From assembly GCF_042650605.1 (NCBI RefSeq), contig NZ_JBHSBN010000007.1, forward strand, positions 186,001-250,000: DNA of 64,000 nt, in the 5' to 3' direction. A model generated the notes under the pieces. The model had not been told where the DNA came from and did no database searches. It worked only from the letters and a program-made list of their open reading frames with translations. Below are positions 25,846 to 33,983 of the stretch, in pieces (the first letter of the stretch is position 1; every line of letters starts with the position of its first letter). This stretch comes from Micromonospora_J zhanjiangensis (lineage in GTDB: Bacteria > Actinomycetota > Actinomycetes > Mycobacteriales > Micromonosporaceae). Both the position numbers and the translations under genes were made by a program.

Positions 25846-25884
25846 GCGCCTGGCGGGATTGTGGCCCCAGGCGCTCTTTGTTGT
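25846..25884 (+). terminator. Intrinsic-terminator-like hairpin in the cold-shock gene leader
   Basis: GCGCCTGG at 25846-25853 pairs with CCAGGCGC at 25867-25874 around a 13-base loop, followed by tctttgttgt. The hairpin lies about 130 bases before the csp start, inside the probable 5' leader. It could end transcripts from adnB or act as an attenuator or temperature-sensing element for csp. Bases 25721-26005 hold no gene; a TACGGT at 25803-25808 could be a -10 for csp. Confidence 0.5.
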
Positions 25885-26005
25885 GTCCGGAGTTCTCCGG
25901 GCGGGGCGACCAGCGCGACACCGGTCCGTGCGCAACTGCGCGGTCCACACCCTTCGGGTCCGCAACAAGTGCGGGTCCGAGCGTTCCGTCAAGGAGACGA
26001 AACAA

Positions 26006-26209
26006 ATGGCAATTGGCACCGTCAAGTGGTTCAACGCTGACAAGGGCTTCGGCTTCATCACCCCGGACGGCGGCGGCGCGGACGTCTTCGCCCACTTCTC
26101 GGCGATCCAGTCGTCCGGCTACCGCAGCCTGGACGAGAACCAGCGGGTCGAGTTCGAGGTGACCCAGGGCCAGAAGGGCCCGCAGGCGGAGAACATCCGC
26201 CCGCTCTGA
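26006..26209 (+). CDS. Cold-shock protein, CspA family
   Basis: A 67-residue single cold-shock domain protein. GTVKWFNADKGFGFITPDGG contains RNP1 and DVFAHFSAI contains RNP2. Such proteins bind single-stranded RNA and DNA and melt secondary structure. Aaggaga 8 bases upstream sets the ATG. It has a long leader with a terminator-like hairpin. The DEAD-box helicase gene follows at 26554, a natural functional partner in RNA remodelling at low temperature. Confidence 0.93.
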   Translation: MAIGTVKWFNADKGFGFITPDGGGADVFAHFSAIQSSGYRSLDENQRVEFEVTQGQKGPQAENIRPL

Positions 26210-26553
26210 GCCTCGGCTCACCCCGGGTACCGCTCGGCCGTAGGTTCACCGAGCACGCCCGCGCCGGCCGCGCCGCCTGACGGCGCGGTCCGGCACCCAA
26301 GCTCCGCCGCCCGGCGGGCGAGGTGGCCTCATCGCCGCGCCGCCCGCCGGGTTCGGCAGACAGCACCGCCACGCCACACCCGGCGCGGCACCGTATCCGG
26401 CCCGCGCCGTCATCGGTGCGGGCCGGAGGCGTGTGATCCGCATCATTCCGGTTCGTGCTTGCGACCGCACTCCCGCCGCCGCGCGGGGTGCCGGCAGCGC
26501 CGCCCACTCGGCGCCTTTCCTCGACACGTGCCGCACCCGAGGAGAGGTTTCCC
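26210..26553. other. Structured spacer between csp and DEAD-box helicase genes
   Basis: These 344 bases hold no supported gene but contain at least three hairpins: 26232-26237 with 26249-26254 (6 bp), 26310-26320 with 26341-26351 (11 bp, perfect), and 26397-26405 with 26418-26426 (9 bp, perfect). The first could terminate csp; the others may lie in the helicase leader. DEAD-box helicase genes often have structured leaders that they regulate themselves, which is inference here. Confidence 0.5.
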
Positions 26554-27867
26554 ATGACCATGTCCGTCGTTCCGTCGTTCGCCGACGCGCCGCTGGCCGA
26601 CGGCCTGCACGCCGCGTTGGTCGCGAACGGCATCACCGAGCCGTTCCCCATCCAGTCGGCCACCCTGCCCGACTCGCTCGCCGGCCGGGACGTGCTCGGC
26701 CGGGGCCGCACCGGCTCCGGCAAGACCCTCGCCTTCGGCCTGCCGCTGCTGTCCCGGACCACCGGCCGCCGGGCCCGGCCCGGCCGCCCGTTGGCCCTGG
26801 TCCTGGTCCCGACCCGGGAGTTGGCGCAGCAGGTCACCACCGCCCTGGAGCCGTACGCCCGCGCGGTCGGGCTGCGCTGCGCCACCGTGGTCGGCGGCCT
26901 GTCGCTGGGCCGGCAGGCGGACGCCCTGCGGGCCGGCGCCGAGGTCGTCGTCGCGACGCCGGGTCGGCTGGCCGACCTGATCAACCGGGGCGACTGCCGG
27001 CTGGACCAGGTCGCCATCACCGTGCTGGACGAGGCCGACCAGATGGCCGACATGGGCTTCCTGCCGCAGGTCACCCGCCTGTTGGAGCAGGTCGCGCCGA
27101 ACGGGCAGCGGATGCTCTTCTCGGCCACCCTGGACCGGGGCGTGGACCGACTGGTCCGCCGCTTTCTCACCGACCCGGTGTCGCACTCGGTCGACCCGGA
27201 CACCGCAACGGTGACCGCGATGACCCACCACGTGCTGCAGGTCGAGGCCGTCGACAAGGTGGCCACCACCGCCGAGATCGCCGCCCGGGAGGGCCGCACC
27301 ATCATGTTCATCGGCACCAAGCACCGGGCCGACCGGCTCGCCCGGCAACTGCTCAACCGCGGGGTCCGGGCGGCGGCGCTGCACGGCGGCAAGTCCCAGC
27401 CGCAGCGGACCCGGATCCTGGAGCAGTTCAAGGCCGGTCAGGTGACCGCGCTGGTGGCCACCGACGTGGCGGCCCGGGGCATCCACGTCGACGGGCTGGA
27501 CCTGGTGGTCAACGTCGACCCGCCGACCGAGGCGAAGGACTACCTGCACCGCGGCGGCCGTACCGCCCGGGCCGGTGAGGCCGGCTCGGTGGTCACCCTC
27601 GTCCTGCCCGAGCAGCGCCGGGACGTGTCCCGGTTGATGGCCACCGCCGGGATCACGCCGGAGACCGTCCGGGTCGCCCCGGGTGACGCCGACCTGGTCC
27701 GGGTGACCGGGGCGCGGGTGCCGTCCGGCGTACCGGTGACCATCGCCGCGCCGGCTCCGCAGCCGGTCCGGACCAAGCAGCCCGGCGGCTCAGCGGGCCG
27801 CCCGGCGCGGGCCGCGCACCGCGGTTCCGGCCGGCCGCGCCGGCCGCGCCGCACCGGCACGGCCTGA
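26554..27867 (+). CDS. DEAD/DEAH-box RNA helicase
   Basis: A 437-residue ATP-dependent RNA helicase. Visible motifs in order are the Q motif region (ITEPFPIQSATLP), GRGRTGSGKT (motif I), PTRELAQQ (Ia), ATPGRLADL (Ib), LDEADQMADMGF (II, DEAD), FSATL (III), FIGTKHRADRLA (IV), ATDVAARGIHVDG (V) and HRGGRTARAGE (VI). The last 50 residues are a Pro/Gly/Arg-rich basic tail for RNA contact. ATG 26554 follows gaggagagg. It probably works with the nearby cold-shock protein in RNA unwinding or ribosome assembly. Confidence 0.92.
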   Translation: MTMSVVPSFADAPLADGLHAALVANGITEPFPIQSATLPDSLAGRDVLGRGRTGSGKTLAFGLPLLSRTTGRRARPGRPLALVLVPTRELAQQVTTALEPYARAVGLRCATVVGGLSLGRQADALRAGAEVVVATPGRLADLINRGDCRLDQVAITVLDEADQMADMGFLPQVTRLLEQVAPNGQRMLFSATLDRGVDRLVRRFLTDPVSHSVDPDTATVTAMTHHVLQVEAVDKVATTAEIAAREGRTIMFIGTKHRADRLARQLLNRGVRAAALHGGKSQPQRTRILEQFKAGQVTALVATDVAARGIHVDGLDLVVNVDPPTEAKDYLHRGGRTARAGEAGSVVTLVLPEQRRDVSRLMATAGITPETVRVAPGDADLVRVTGARVPSGVPVTIAAPAPQPVRTKQPGGSAGRPARAAHRGSGRPRRPRRTGTA

Positions 27868-27877
27868 TCCCGGGTAC

Positions 27878-27906
27878 GGGCGCCCGCCGGTCGACGGCCG
27901 GCGCCC
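27878..27906 (+). terminator. Hairpin terminator after the DEAD-box helicase gene
   Basis: GGGCGCC (27878-27884) pairs with GGCGCCC (27900-27906), with one internal mismatch and an inner GCCG/CGGC stem around a 5-base loop. It starts 11 bases after the stop codon and has no U tract. Confidence 0.55.
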
Positions 27907-27984
27907 GCGCCCGCGCCGCGCCCGCCCCGGCGGCCGGCCCCGCCGGGTCGGCGGTGACTGGTCCGGCCCGGTTACGGTGGGTCG

Positions 27985-28638
27985 ATGGCGGATTCCCCGA
28001 CGCGGGACGGGCGGCTGCGCCGGTTCTGGGACCAGCAGGCCGACTCGTACGACCGCAAGATGGCCTTCGCCGAGCGCCGCTTCTTCGCCGACACCCGGCC
28101 CTGGCTCTGCGGTCAGGCCGTCGGCGACACTCTGGAGGTGGCGGTCGGCACCGGGCTGAACCTGGCCCACTACCCGGCCGACGTGCGCCTGGCCGGCGTG
28201 GAGTGGAGCCCGGCGATGCTGGCCGTGGCCCGGCGCCGGGCCGCCGACCTCGGTCGGCCGGTCGACCTGCGGCAGGGCGACGCCCGCCGGTTGGACTTCC
28301 CCGACGGCCGGTTCGACACGGTGGTGTGCACGTTCTCGCTGTGCGGCATACCGGACCACGAGGCGGCGCTGGGCGAGTTCGCCCGGGTGCTCCGACCGGG
28401 CGGCCGGCTGCTGCTGGCCGACCACATCGGCTCGTCGAACTGGCTGGTCCGCGGGGCGCAGGCGCTGCTGGACGCGGTCACCGTCCCGCTGTACGGCGAG
28501 CACTACCGCCGCCGGCCGCTGCCCCGGGTCCGGGCGCTGGGGTTCACGGTCGAGCGGCGGGAACGGTTCGCCCTCGGCGCGGTCGAACGGTTGGTCGCCC
28601 GCAAACCGCCCGCCCGGCATCCCTTTTCAGATGACTGA
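27985..28638 (+). CDS. Class I SAM-dependent methyltransferase
   Basis: A 217-residue methyltransferase of the UbiE/phospholipid N-methyltransferase-like type. Motif I is LEVAVGTGLNLAHY (about residues 50-63), motif II GVEWSPAMLAVARRR, then LRQGDARRLDFPDGRFDTVVCTFSLC, with the post-motif LRPGGRLLLADH. The acceptor cannot be told from sequence. It stands alone, followed by an intrinsic hairpin and a convergent gene. Confidence 0.85.
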   Translation: MADSPTRDGRLRRFWDQQADSYDRKMAFAERRFFADTRPWLCGQAVGDTLEVAVGTGLNLAHYPADVRLAGVEWSPAMLAVARRRAADLGRPVDLRQGDARRLDFPDGRFDTVVCTFSLCGIPDHEAALGEFARVLRPGGRLLLADHIGSSNWLVRGAQALLDAVTVPLYGEHYRRRPLPRVRALGFTVERRERFALGAVERLVARKPPARHPFSDD

Positions 28639-28770
28639 CCTTCGTCCCCACCTTCCGGCCGCGGAGTCGTTGTCGTCGTCAGCCCTGTTGGACCGTGGGT
28701 TTGGGACTCGGTCGAATGCTGTGGCCGGGCGGTGCCGACACTGTGCAGCTGGGCTGACAGCCGGAACGAA

Positions 28771-28795
28771 CCGGCTCGATCGAGGGGCGAGCCGG
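28771..28795. terminator. Bidirectional hairpin terminator
   Basis: CCGGCTCG (28771-28778) pairs with CGAGCCGG (28788-28795) around a 9-base loop, between convergent genes ending at 28638 (+) and 28797 (-). No other feature is seen in 28639-28796. Confidence 0.55.
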
Positions 28796-28796
28796 C

Positions 28797-29213
28797 TCAG
28801 TCGGTGCCGAGGCGGATCAGCCGCAGCAACGCCTCACCGTACGCCTGCTCGGCGGTGGGCGCGGTGACGGCGGCTGGTCCGCCCGGCAGGTCGAGGGCGA
28901 CCCGGTAGCCCTCGTCGGTCCGGTCCAAACCGCGGAAGGTGCCGCCGAGCAGGTTCCGGAGCTGGTCCTCGCGGGGCAGCCAGACCGCCTCGGACTGCTC
29001 GATGTCGTCCAACGCCCATTCGGTGGTGCCGTTGAACCCGATGACCGGGCCGTCCGGCAGGTGGTGCACCGCGATGGTCATGTCACTCAGGACGAAGACG
29101 TCCTCGTCGAGATCGCGGTCCGGCACGGCGAACCGGTCGCCCGGCGCGGGTTTCCAGCTCAGGCCGGCCTCCTTGAGGCGGACCGCCAGGTCGACGGGTA
29201 GCACGTGTTCCAC
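28797..29213 (-). CDS. Conserved hypothetical actinobacterial protein
   Basis: About 138 residues from the GTG at 29213, soluble, with no signal peptide. A mixed alpha/beta pattern is visible: LPVDLAVRLKEAGLSWKPAPGDRFAVPD, then VFVLSDMTI, then STEW-like FNGTTEWALDDIEQSEAVWLPREDQLRNLL. Close relatives are common in actinobacteria, sometimes labelled pilus assembly protein CpaE, but there is no ATPase motif and I do not support that name. The frame is open to an ATG at 29333, adding 40 low-complexity residues; neither start has a clear ribosome site. Function unknown. Confidence 0.65.
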   Translation of the reverse strand: MEHVLPVDLAVRLKEAGLSWKPAPGDRFAVPDRDLDEDVFVLSDMTIAVHHLPDGPVIGFNGTTEWALDDIEQSEAVWLPREDQLRNLLGGTFRGLDRTDEGYRVALDLPGGPAAVTAPTAEQAYGEALLRLIRLGTD

Positions 29214-29392
29214 TGTGCCCGGGCGGCGGGGGATCGGCCAACTCGTCCGGAGTGTCGGCACCGGCGGGGCGGAACCATTGCGGCGCCGGATTGCGTCCGA
29301 TGGGCGACTGTCCTGTGACCGTTGATCCGACATCCTGGTCCGGACACGTCGACTGGCGTCAGCCGCGGGGCGGTCCGGTGAAGGAGGTCGGA

Positions 29393-29596
29393 ATGGTCGG
29401 GCAGGTGGGAGCGGGGGCGCTCCGGGAGATCCTTGTCGTGCTCGCGCTCGGCCTCGCCGGCCTGCTGCTGGCCCTGCTGGCCGCCTTCACGCCATGGTAC
29501 GCACCGACCACCACCCCGCCCCGGCCGCAGATCGTGGAGATGCACGCGCCGGCCGAGCCGCCGCCCGGCCAGACCTCCCACGCGGCCATCGGCTGA
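29393..29596 (+). CDS. Small single-pass membrane protein
   Basis: A 67-residue protein with one membrane segment (about residues 13-33, ILVVLALGLAGLLLALLAAF) followed by a proline-rich exposed tail (TTTPPRPQIVEMHAPAEPPPGQ). Aaggagg 6 bases before ATG 29393 is a near-perfect ribosome site, which supports a real gene. No family recognised. Confidence 0.65.
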   Translation: MVGQVGAGALREILVVLALGLAGLLLALLAAFTPWYAPTTTPPRPQIVEMHAPAEPPPGQTSHAAIG

Positions 29597-29760
29597 CCGA
29601 GGGACGGGCACGGGACCCGCGCCCGGCGAATCCGCCGGTCGGGTGCGCGCCGGCCGGGGTCGCGGCCGCCGAGCCGGTTCGTCGCCGTCGATCGGATTCG
29701 TCGCCGGCCGCGGCGCCGCCGGTCGCTGGGGTCGACCGACGGCGCCGTGCCCTGGGCGGG

Positions 29761-30642
29761 TCAGTTGCCGGCCTGGTCGAGCACGCCCCAGCGGCGGCGG
29801 ATGGCCCGGTCGGCGGCGCCGAACGCGGCGTCGACCAGCAGGCCCACCACCAGGATCACGATCATGATGGCGAGCAGTCGTGGCGCGTCGGAGAACTCCC
29901 GGGCGTACTGCAGCTGGGCGCCGATGGAGGTCTTGGTCGCGATGACCACCAGCAGCTCACCGGCCATCAGGCTGCGCCAGGCGAACGCCCACCCCTGCTT
30001 GAGCCCGGCCACGATGGCCGGCAGCGCGGCGGGCGCGATGACGTACCGGTAGAGGGAGAAGCCCCGGGCACCGAGATTGCGGCCGGCGCGCAGCAGCAGC
30101 GGTGGCAGGTAGTCCACCCCGTGGATGACGCCGTTGGCGATCGACGGGGCGGCGCCGAGCACCACCACGAAGAAGATGGCCTGCTCGCTGAGCTGGAACA
30201 GCAGGATGGCCAGCGGGAACCAGGCGATCGACGGCATGGTCTGCAGCGCGGTGATCATCGAGCCGAGGGCGGCCCGGAGCACCCGGATCCGGGCCACCGC
30301 GAGGCCGAGCAGCAGGCCGACCGCCACCGCGGCGGCGAAGCCGGTCACCGCCCGGCGGCCGGTGGTGGCGAGCCCGTCCCAGAGCGCGGCGGTGAGGAAG
30401 TAATGGCCCAGGTCCTTGCCGACGGTGGCCGGGCCGGGCAGCACCCACGGTTCCTTCCACCCGCTCAGGTAGACCAGCTCCCAGACCAGCACGGCCAGCC
30501 CGAGGGCGGCGAGCTTCGGCCAGGTGGCGGACCAGAACCGGCCGGACCGGCCGGTGGTCTTCTGCCGGGCGGCGACCTCCAGCGCGTCCAGGCCGGAGAG
30601 GGTCTCCGTGCGGTCGTCGCGGGTGAGGGTGTCACTGGCCAT
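29761..30642 (-). CDS. ABC transporter permease, NitT/TauT (SsuC-type)
   Basis: A 293-residue inner-membrane permease with about six hydrophobic segments. The cytoplasmic loop of the family is visible in FSLYRYVIAPAALPAIVAGLKQGW (about 195-218), the ATPase contact site. It is the last gene of a three-gene operon, overlapping the ATPase gene by 11 bases. NitT/TauT systems import sulfonates, nitrate, taurine or related compounds; the substrate here is not resolved. Confidence 0.88.
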   Translation of the reverse strand: MASDTLTRDDRTETLSGLDALEVAARQKTTGRSGRFWSATWPKLAALGLAVLVWELVYLSGWKEPWVLPGPATVGKDLGHYFLTAALWDGLATTGRRAVTGFAAAVAVGLLLGLAVARIRVLRAALGSMITALQTMPSIAWFPLAILLFQLSEQAIFFVVVLGAAPSIANGVIHGVDYLPPLLLRAGRNLGARGFSLYRYVIAPAALPAIVAGLKQGWAFAWRSLMAGELLVVIATKTSIGAQLQYAREFSDAPRLLAIMIVILVVGLLVDAAFGAADRAIRRRWGVLDQAGN

Positions 30643-31411
30643 GGCGACCCACCTCCGTACGTAGTCGGGTGGTGACCTCGGCGGCGATCGCCGCGATCTC
30701 GGGGGAGTCGATCCGGCGCGGGCGGGGCACCTCGACCCGGGTGGAGTAGATGATCCGGCCCGGGCGGCTGGACAGCAGCACGATCCGGTCGGCCAGCCGG
30801 GCCGCCTCCCGGACGTTGTGCGTGACGAACAGGACGGTGAGCCGGCGTTCCGACCAGATCCGTTCCAGTTCGTCGTGCAGGACGTCCCGGGTCATCGCGT
30901 CCAGCGCCCCGAACGGTTCGTCCATCAGCAGCACCGGGGTGTCCAGCGCGAGGGTACGGGCCAGCGCGACCCGCTGGCGCATCCCGCCGGACAACTCGTG
31001 CGGCCGTCGTCGGGCGAACTCGCCGAGGTGCACCACGTCGAGCAGCTCGGCGACCCGGGCCCGGCGCTCGGCCCGGGGCAGTCCGCGCAGCCGCAGCGGC
31101 ATCTCCACGTTGGCGGCCACCGTCAGCCACGGGAACAGCGCCGGTTCCTGGAACATCAGCCCGGGGTCGGCGTTGTCGGCGACCCGGACCGTGCCGGAGC
31201 TGACCGTGTCCAGCCCGGCCACCAGGTTGAGCAGCGTGCTCTTGCCACAGCCGGACGCGCCGACCAGGCAGACGAACTCGCCGGGCGCCACGTCCAGCGA
31301 CACCCCGTCCAGCGCCAGCACGGCCTGGTCGCCCCGGCCGTACACCTTGGTGACGCCGGACAGCGCGACCGCGTCGGTCGTGCTGGCCGGCACCGTCGTC
31401 GTCGCGGTCAC
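30632..31411 (-). CDS. ABC transporter ATP-binding protein, NitT/TauT (SsuB-type)
   Basis: A 259-residue ATPase. Walker A GASGCGKST is near 52-60, the Q-loop is FQEPALFPW, the signature is LSGGMRQR, Walker B is LLMDEPFGALD, and the switch His is in FVTHNVREA. It pairs with the permease downstream and the lipoprotein upstream. GTG 31411 overlaps the binding-protein stop (GTGA). Confidence 0.92.
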   Translation of the reverse strand: MTATTTVPASTTDAVALSGVTKVYGRGDQAVLALDGVSLDVAPGEFVCLVGASGCGKSTLLNLVAGLDTVSSGTVRVADNADPGLMFQEPALFPWLTVAANVEMPLRLRGLPRAERRARVAELLDVVHLGEFARRRPHELSGGMRQRVALARTLALDTPVLLMDEPFGALDAMTRDVLHDELERIWSERRLTVLFVTHNVREAARLADRIVLLSSRPGRIIYSTRVEVPRPRRIDSPEIAAIAAEVTTRLRTEVGRHGQ

Positions 31412-32469
31412 GGCAGTGCCACCTCCGATTTGCCCTGCGCCTTGAGGACCTCGTTGAGGAAGCTCAGGTCGTAGAGGCCGTTGAGGTCGACCGGCTGGGT
31501 CAGACCGACCGCGACCGCGTGGTCCAGTCCGGTCTTCAGCGAGCCGGCGATCGGGTCGTTGAGGAACTCCAACGTGGGCCAGGCCTGCTTGATCAGCTTG
31601 AGATCCAGCGGCTTGCCGGTGATCTTGCCGATGTGCGTCGCGATGGCCTGCTGCGTCTCTTCCAGGTGGGTGTTGACGAACTCGTTCGCCGCCACCTGGC
31701 CCTCGACCAGCTTCTTGACCACGTCCGGGTGCGCCTTGAGGAACTTGGTGCTGACCAGCAGGTTGGTGATGACGAACCGCTTGTCCGGCCACAGGTCGCG
31801 CTCGTCGACCAGGACCTTGCCGCCCGCGTTCACCAGCCGGGAGACGAACGGTTCGGGCACCCAGGCGCCGTCGATGGCGCCGCTGGTGAAGGTCTGCACC
31901 GTCTGGGCGTTCTCCTGCGGTACGACCTTGACGTCGCCGCCGCCCTCCTTGGTGGTGGCCAGGCCCTTCTCCTTGAGCCAGTAGCGCAGCGCCACGTCCT
32001 GGGTGTTGCCGAGCTGTGGGGTGGCGATCTTCTTCCCGCGCAGTCCCTCGACCGAGGTGATCCCGGGCTTGACCACCAGGGCCACCCCGCCGGACGCGGC
32101 GCCGGAGACCACCCGTACGGCCTGGCCCTTGCTCTTGGAGAACGCGTTGACGGTCGGGTTGGGGCCGATGTACGTCGCGTCCAGGGCGCCGGAGAAGACC
32201 GCCTCGATCGCGGCGGGCCCGGCGTTGAAGGTCTTCGTCTCGAGCTTGACGCCGGAGCCGAGCTTGTCGGCGAAGATGCCCCGTTCGACCCCGACCACGG
32301 CCGGCGCGTGGGTGATGTTGGGGAAGTAGCCGAGGCGCAGGGTGGTCGGTCCCGAGGACGCGCCCGGCGCGCTGTCGCCGCCGCAGGCGGCGGTGCCGCC
32401 GAGCGTCGCGGCGGCCACCAGCGCGGCAGCGGCCAGGGTGCCGAGCCGGCGGTACGGGAGTCGGTTCAT
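31408..32469 (-). CDS. ABC transporter substrate-binding lipoprotein, NitT/TauT family
   Basis: A 353-residue lipoprotein: a hydrophobic signal and lipobox GTAAC near residues 25-29 anchor it outside the membrane. The mature domain starts LRLGYFPNITHAPAVVGVERG, typical of sulfonate/nitrate binding proteins (SsuA/NrtA/TauA). KKIATPQLGNTQDVALRYWL and the C-terminal helices fit the same fold. It is the first gene of the operon, with an AT-rich palindromic element upstream. An aliphatic sulfonate is the likeliest ligand, by overall similarity only. Confidence 0.87.
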   Translation of the reverse strand: MNRLPYRRLGTLAAAALVAAATLGGTAACGGDSAPGASSGPTTLRLGYFPNITHAPAVVGVERGIFADKLGSGVKLETKTFNAGPAAIEAVFSGALDATYIGPNPTVNAFSKSKGQAVRVVSGAASGGVALVVKPGITSVEGLRGKKIATPQLGNTQDVALRYWLKEKGLATTKEGGGDVKVVPQENAQTVQTFTSGAIDGAWVPEPFVSRLVNAGGKVLVDERDLWPDKRFVITNLLVSTKFLKAHPDVVKKLVEGQVAANEFVNTHLEETQQAIATHIGKITGKPLDLKLIKQAWPTLEFLNDPIAGSLKTGLDHAVAVGLTQPVDLNGLYDLSFLNEVLKAQGKSEVALP

Positions 32470-32486
32470 CGGCCATCCAATCCAGA

Positions 32487-32508
32487 TTCCCTACTTATTT
32501 GATAGGAA
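32487..32508. promoter_or_regulatory. AT-rich imperfect palindrome upstream of the NitT/TauT-type operon
   Basis: TTCC-CTA (32487-32493) and TAGGAA (32503-32508) flank a cttatttga core, 18 to 39 bases before the binding-protein start on the minus strand. The low GC of this short stretch stands out in its surroundings. It could be a promoter core or the operator of a nutrient-responsive regulator. Confidence 0.4.
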
Positions 32509-32672
32509 GAGTGGACTGCGTGCCGACCCTCGGGTCAAGGCCCCATCCATATGCCGGGAAGCGGGCCGGGAAGTCCGGCGGGACAGTTCCCTCCCGGGCG
32601 CCTTCCGGGCTACCCGGGCACCGTCCGGACGGGCAGCCGCACGGCCGACGAGCGACGCGCTAGGGTCGGTGC

Positions 32673-33983
32673 GTGGCGGCCCGGAGATCCAGAATTCCAG
32701 CGACGAAATACCCGGTCGAGCGGTTCACCCTCGACAACGGCCTGCGGGTGGTGCTGACCCCGGACCGCAGCGCACCGGTCATCGGCGTCGCCGTCGTCTA
32801 CGACGTGGGCATCCGGTCCGAGCCGGAGGGCCGGACCGGCTTCGCGCACCTCTTCGAACACCTGATGTTCCAGGGCTCGGAGAACCTGGAGAAGCTGGCC
32901 CACTTCCGGCACGTGCAGGGCGCCGGCGGCACCTTCAACGGGTCCACCCACCTGGACTACACCGACTACTTCGAGACGCTGCCCAGCAACGCCCTGGAGC
33001 GGGCGCTGTTCCTGGAGGCCGACCGGATGCGCGGCCCCCGGTTGACCGAGGAGAACCTGCGCAACCAGGTCGACGTGGTCAAGGAGGAGATCCGGGTCAA
33101 CGTGCTCAACCGGCCGTACGGCGGGTTCCCCTGGCTCACCCTGCCGCCGGTCATGTTCGACACGTTCCCCAACGCCCACGACGGGTACGGCTCGTTCGTC
33201 GACCTGGAGAGCGCCACCGTCGCCGACGCCGCCGACTTCTTCACCCGCTACTACGCCTGCGGCAACGCCGTACTGGCGGTCTCCGGCGACCTGGACGTGG
33301 CCGAGGCGACCCGGCTGATCGAGACGCACTTCGGCGACGTACCGGCCCGGCCGGCGCCCCGGCGGCCGGACTTCGCCGAGCCGGACCTGACGGCCGAGCG
33401 GCGCGAGTCGTACACCGACCGGTTGGCGCCGCTGCCCGCGGTGGCCAGCGGCTGGCGGGTGCCGGACCCGGTCGGTGACTTCGCCGGCTACCTCCCGTAC
33501 GTGGTGCTGGCCGAGGTGCTCACCGACGGCGACGCGTCCCGGCTGGTCGAGCGGCTGGTGCTGCGGGACCGGACGGTGTCCAGCGTCGGCGGTTACCTCG
33601 GCTTCATGGGCGACCCGTTCGACGTCCGCGATCCCACCGCCCTGCTGTTGCAGGCGCACCTGCCACCGGGTGGTTCGACCGACAAGGTGCTGCGCGCCGT
33701 CGACGAGGAACTCGACCGGCTCGCCGCGGACGGGCTCGCCCCGGGTGAACTCGACCGGACCCAGGCCCGGATGGCCACGCACCTGCTGCGGGACACCGAC
33801 GCGGTGCTCGGCCGGGCGCTGAGCATGGCCGTGCTGGAACAGCAGCGCGGCGAGCCGGGGCTGTTGAACGACCTGCCCCGGCTGATCGGCGAGGTGACCG
33901 AGGACCAGATCCGGACCGCGGCCGCGGCGCTGCGCCCGGAGCGCCGGGCGTCGGTTGAGGTAGTCCCCGGAGGTAGCAAATGA
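32673..33983 (+). CDS. M16 family zinc peptidase, catalytic member
   Basis: A 436-residue M16 (pitrilysin/processing-peptidase type) protein. The inverted zinc motif HLFEH is at about residues 69-73 (FAHLFEHLMFQGSENL), with the third ligand Glu about 75 residues later in VVKEEI. The second half is the usual inactive repeat domain. GTG 32673 is the start. The stop overlaps the next M16 gene by ATGA. In such pairs the active and inactive subunits form a heterodimer that degrades peptides. No signal peptide, so it is probably cytoplasmic. Confidence 0.88.
   Translation: MAARRSRIPATKYPVERFTLDNGLRVVLTPDRSAPVIGVAVVYDVGIRSEPEGRTGFAHLFEHLMFQGSENLEKLAHFRHVQGAGGTFNGSTHLDYTDYFETLPSNALERALFLEADRMRGPRLTEENLRNQVDVVKEEIRVNVLNRPYGGFPWLTLPPVMFDTFPNAHDGYGSFVDLESATVADAADFFTRYYACGNAVLAVSGDLDVAEATRLIETHFGDVPARPAPRRPDFAEPDLTAERRESYTDRLAPLPAVASGWRVPDPVGDFAGYLPYVVLAEVLTDGDASRLVERLVLRDRTVSSVGGYLGFMGDPFDVRDPTALLLQAHLPPGGSTDKVLRAVDEELDRLAADGLAPGELDRTQARMATHLLRDTDAVLGRALSMAVLEQQRGEPGLLNDLPRLIGEVTEDQIRTAAAALRPERRASVEVVPGGSK

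Noticed and set aside
28797..29333. Pilus assembly protein CpaE
   Set aside because: The name circulates for similar proteins, but there is no receiver or ATPase motif and no pilus genes are adjacent.
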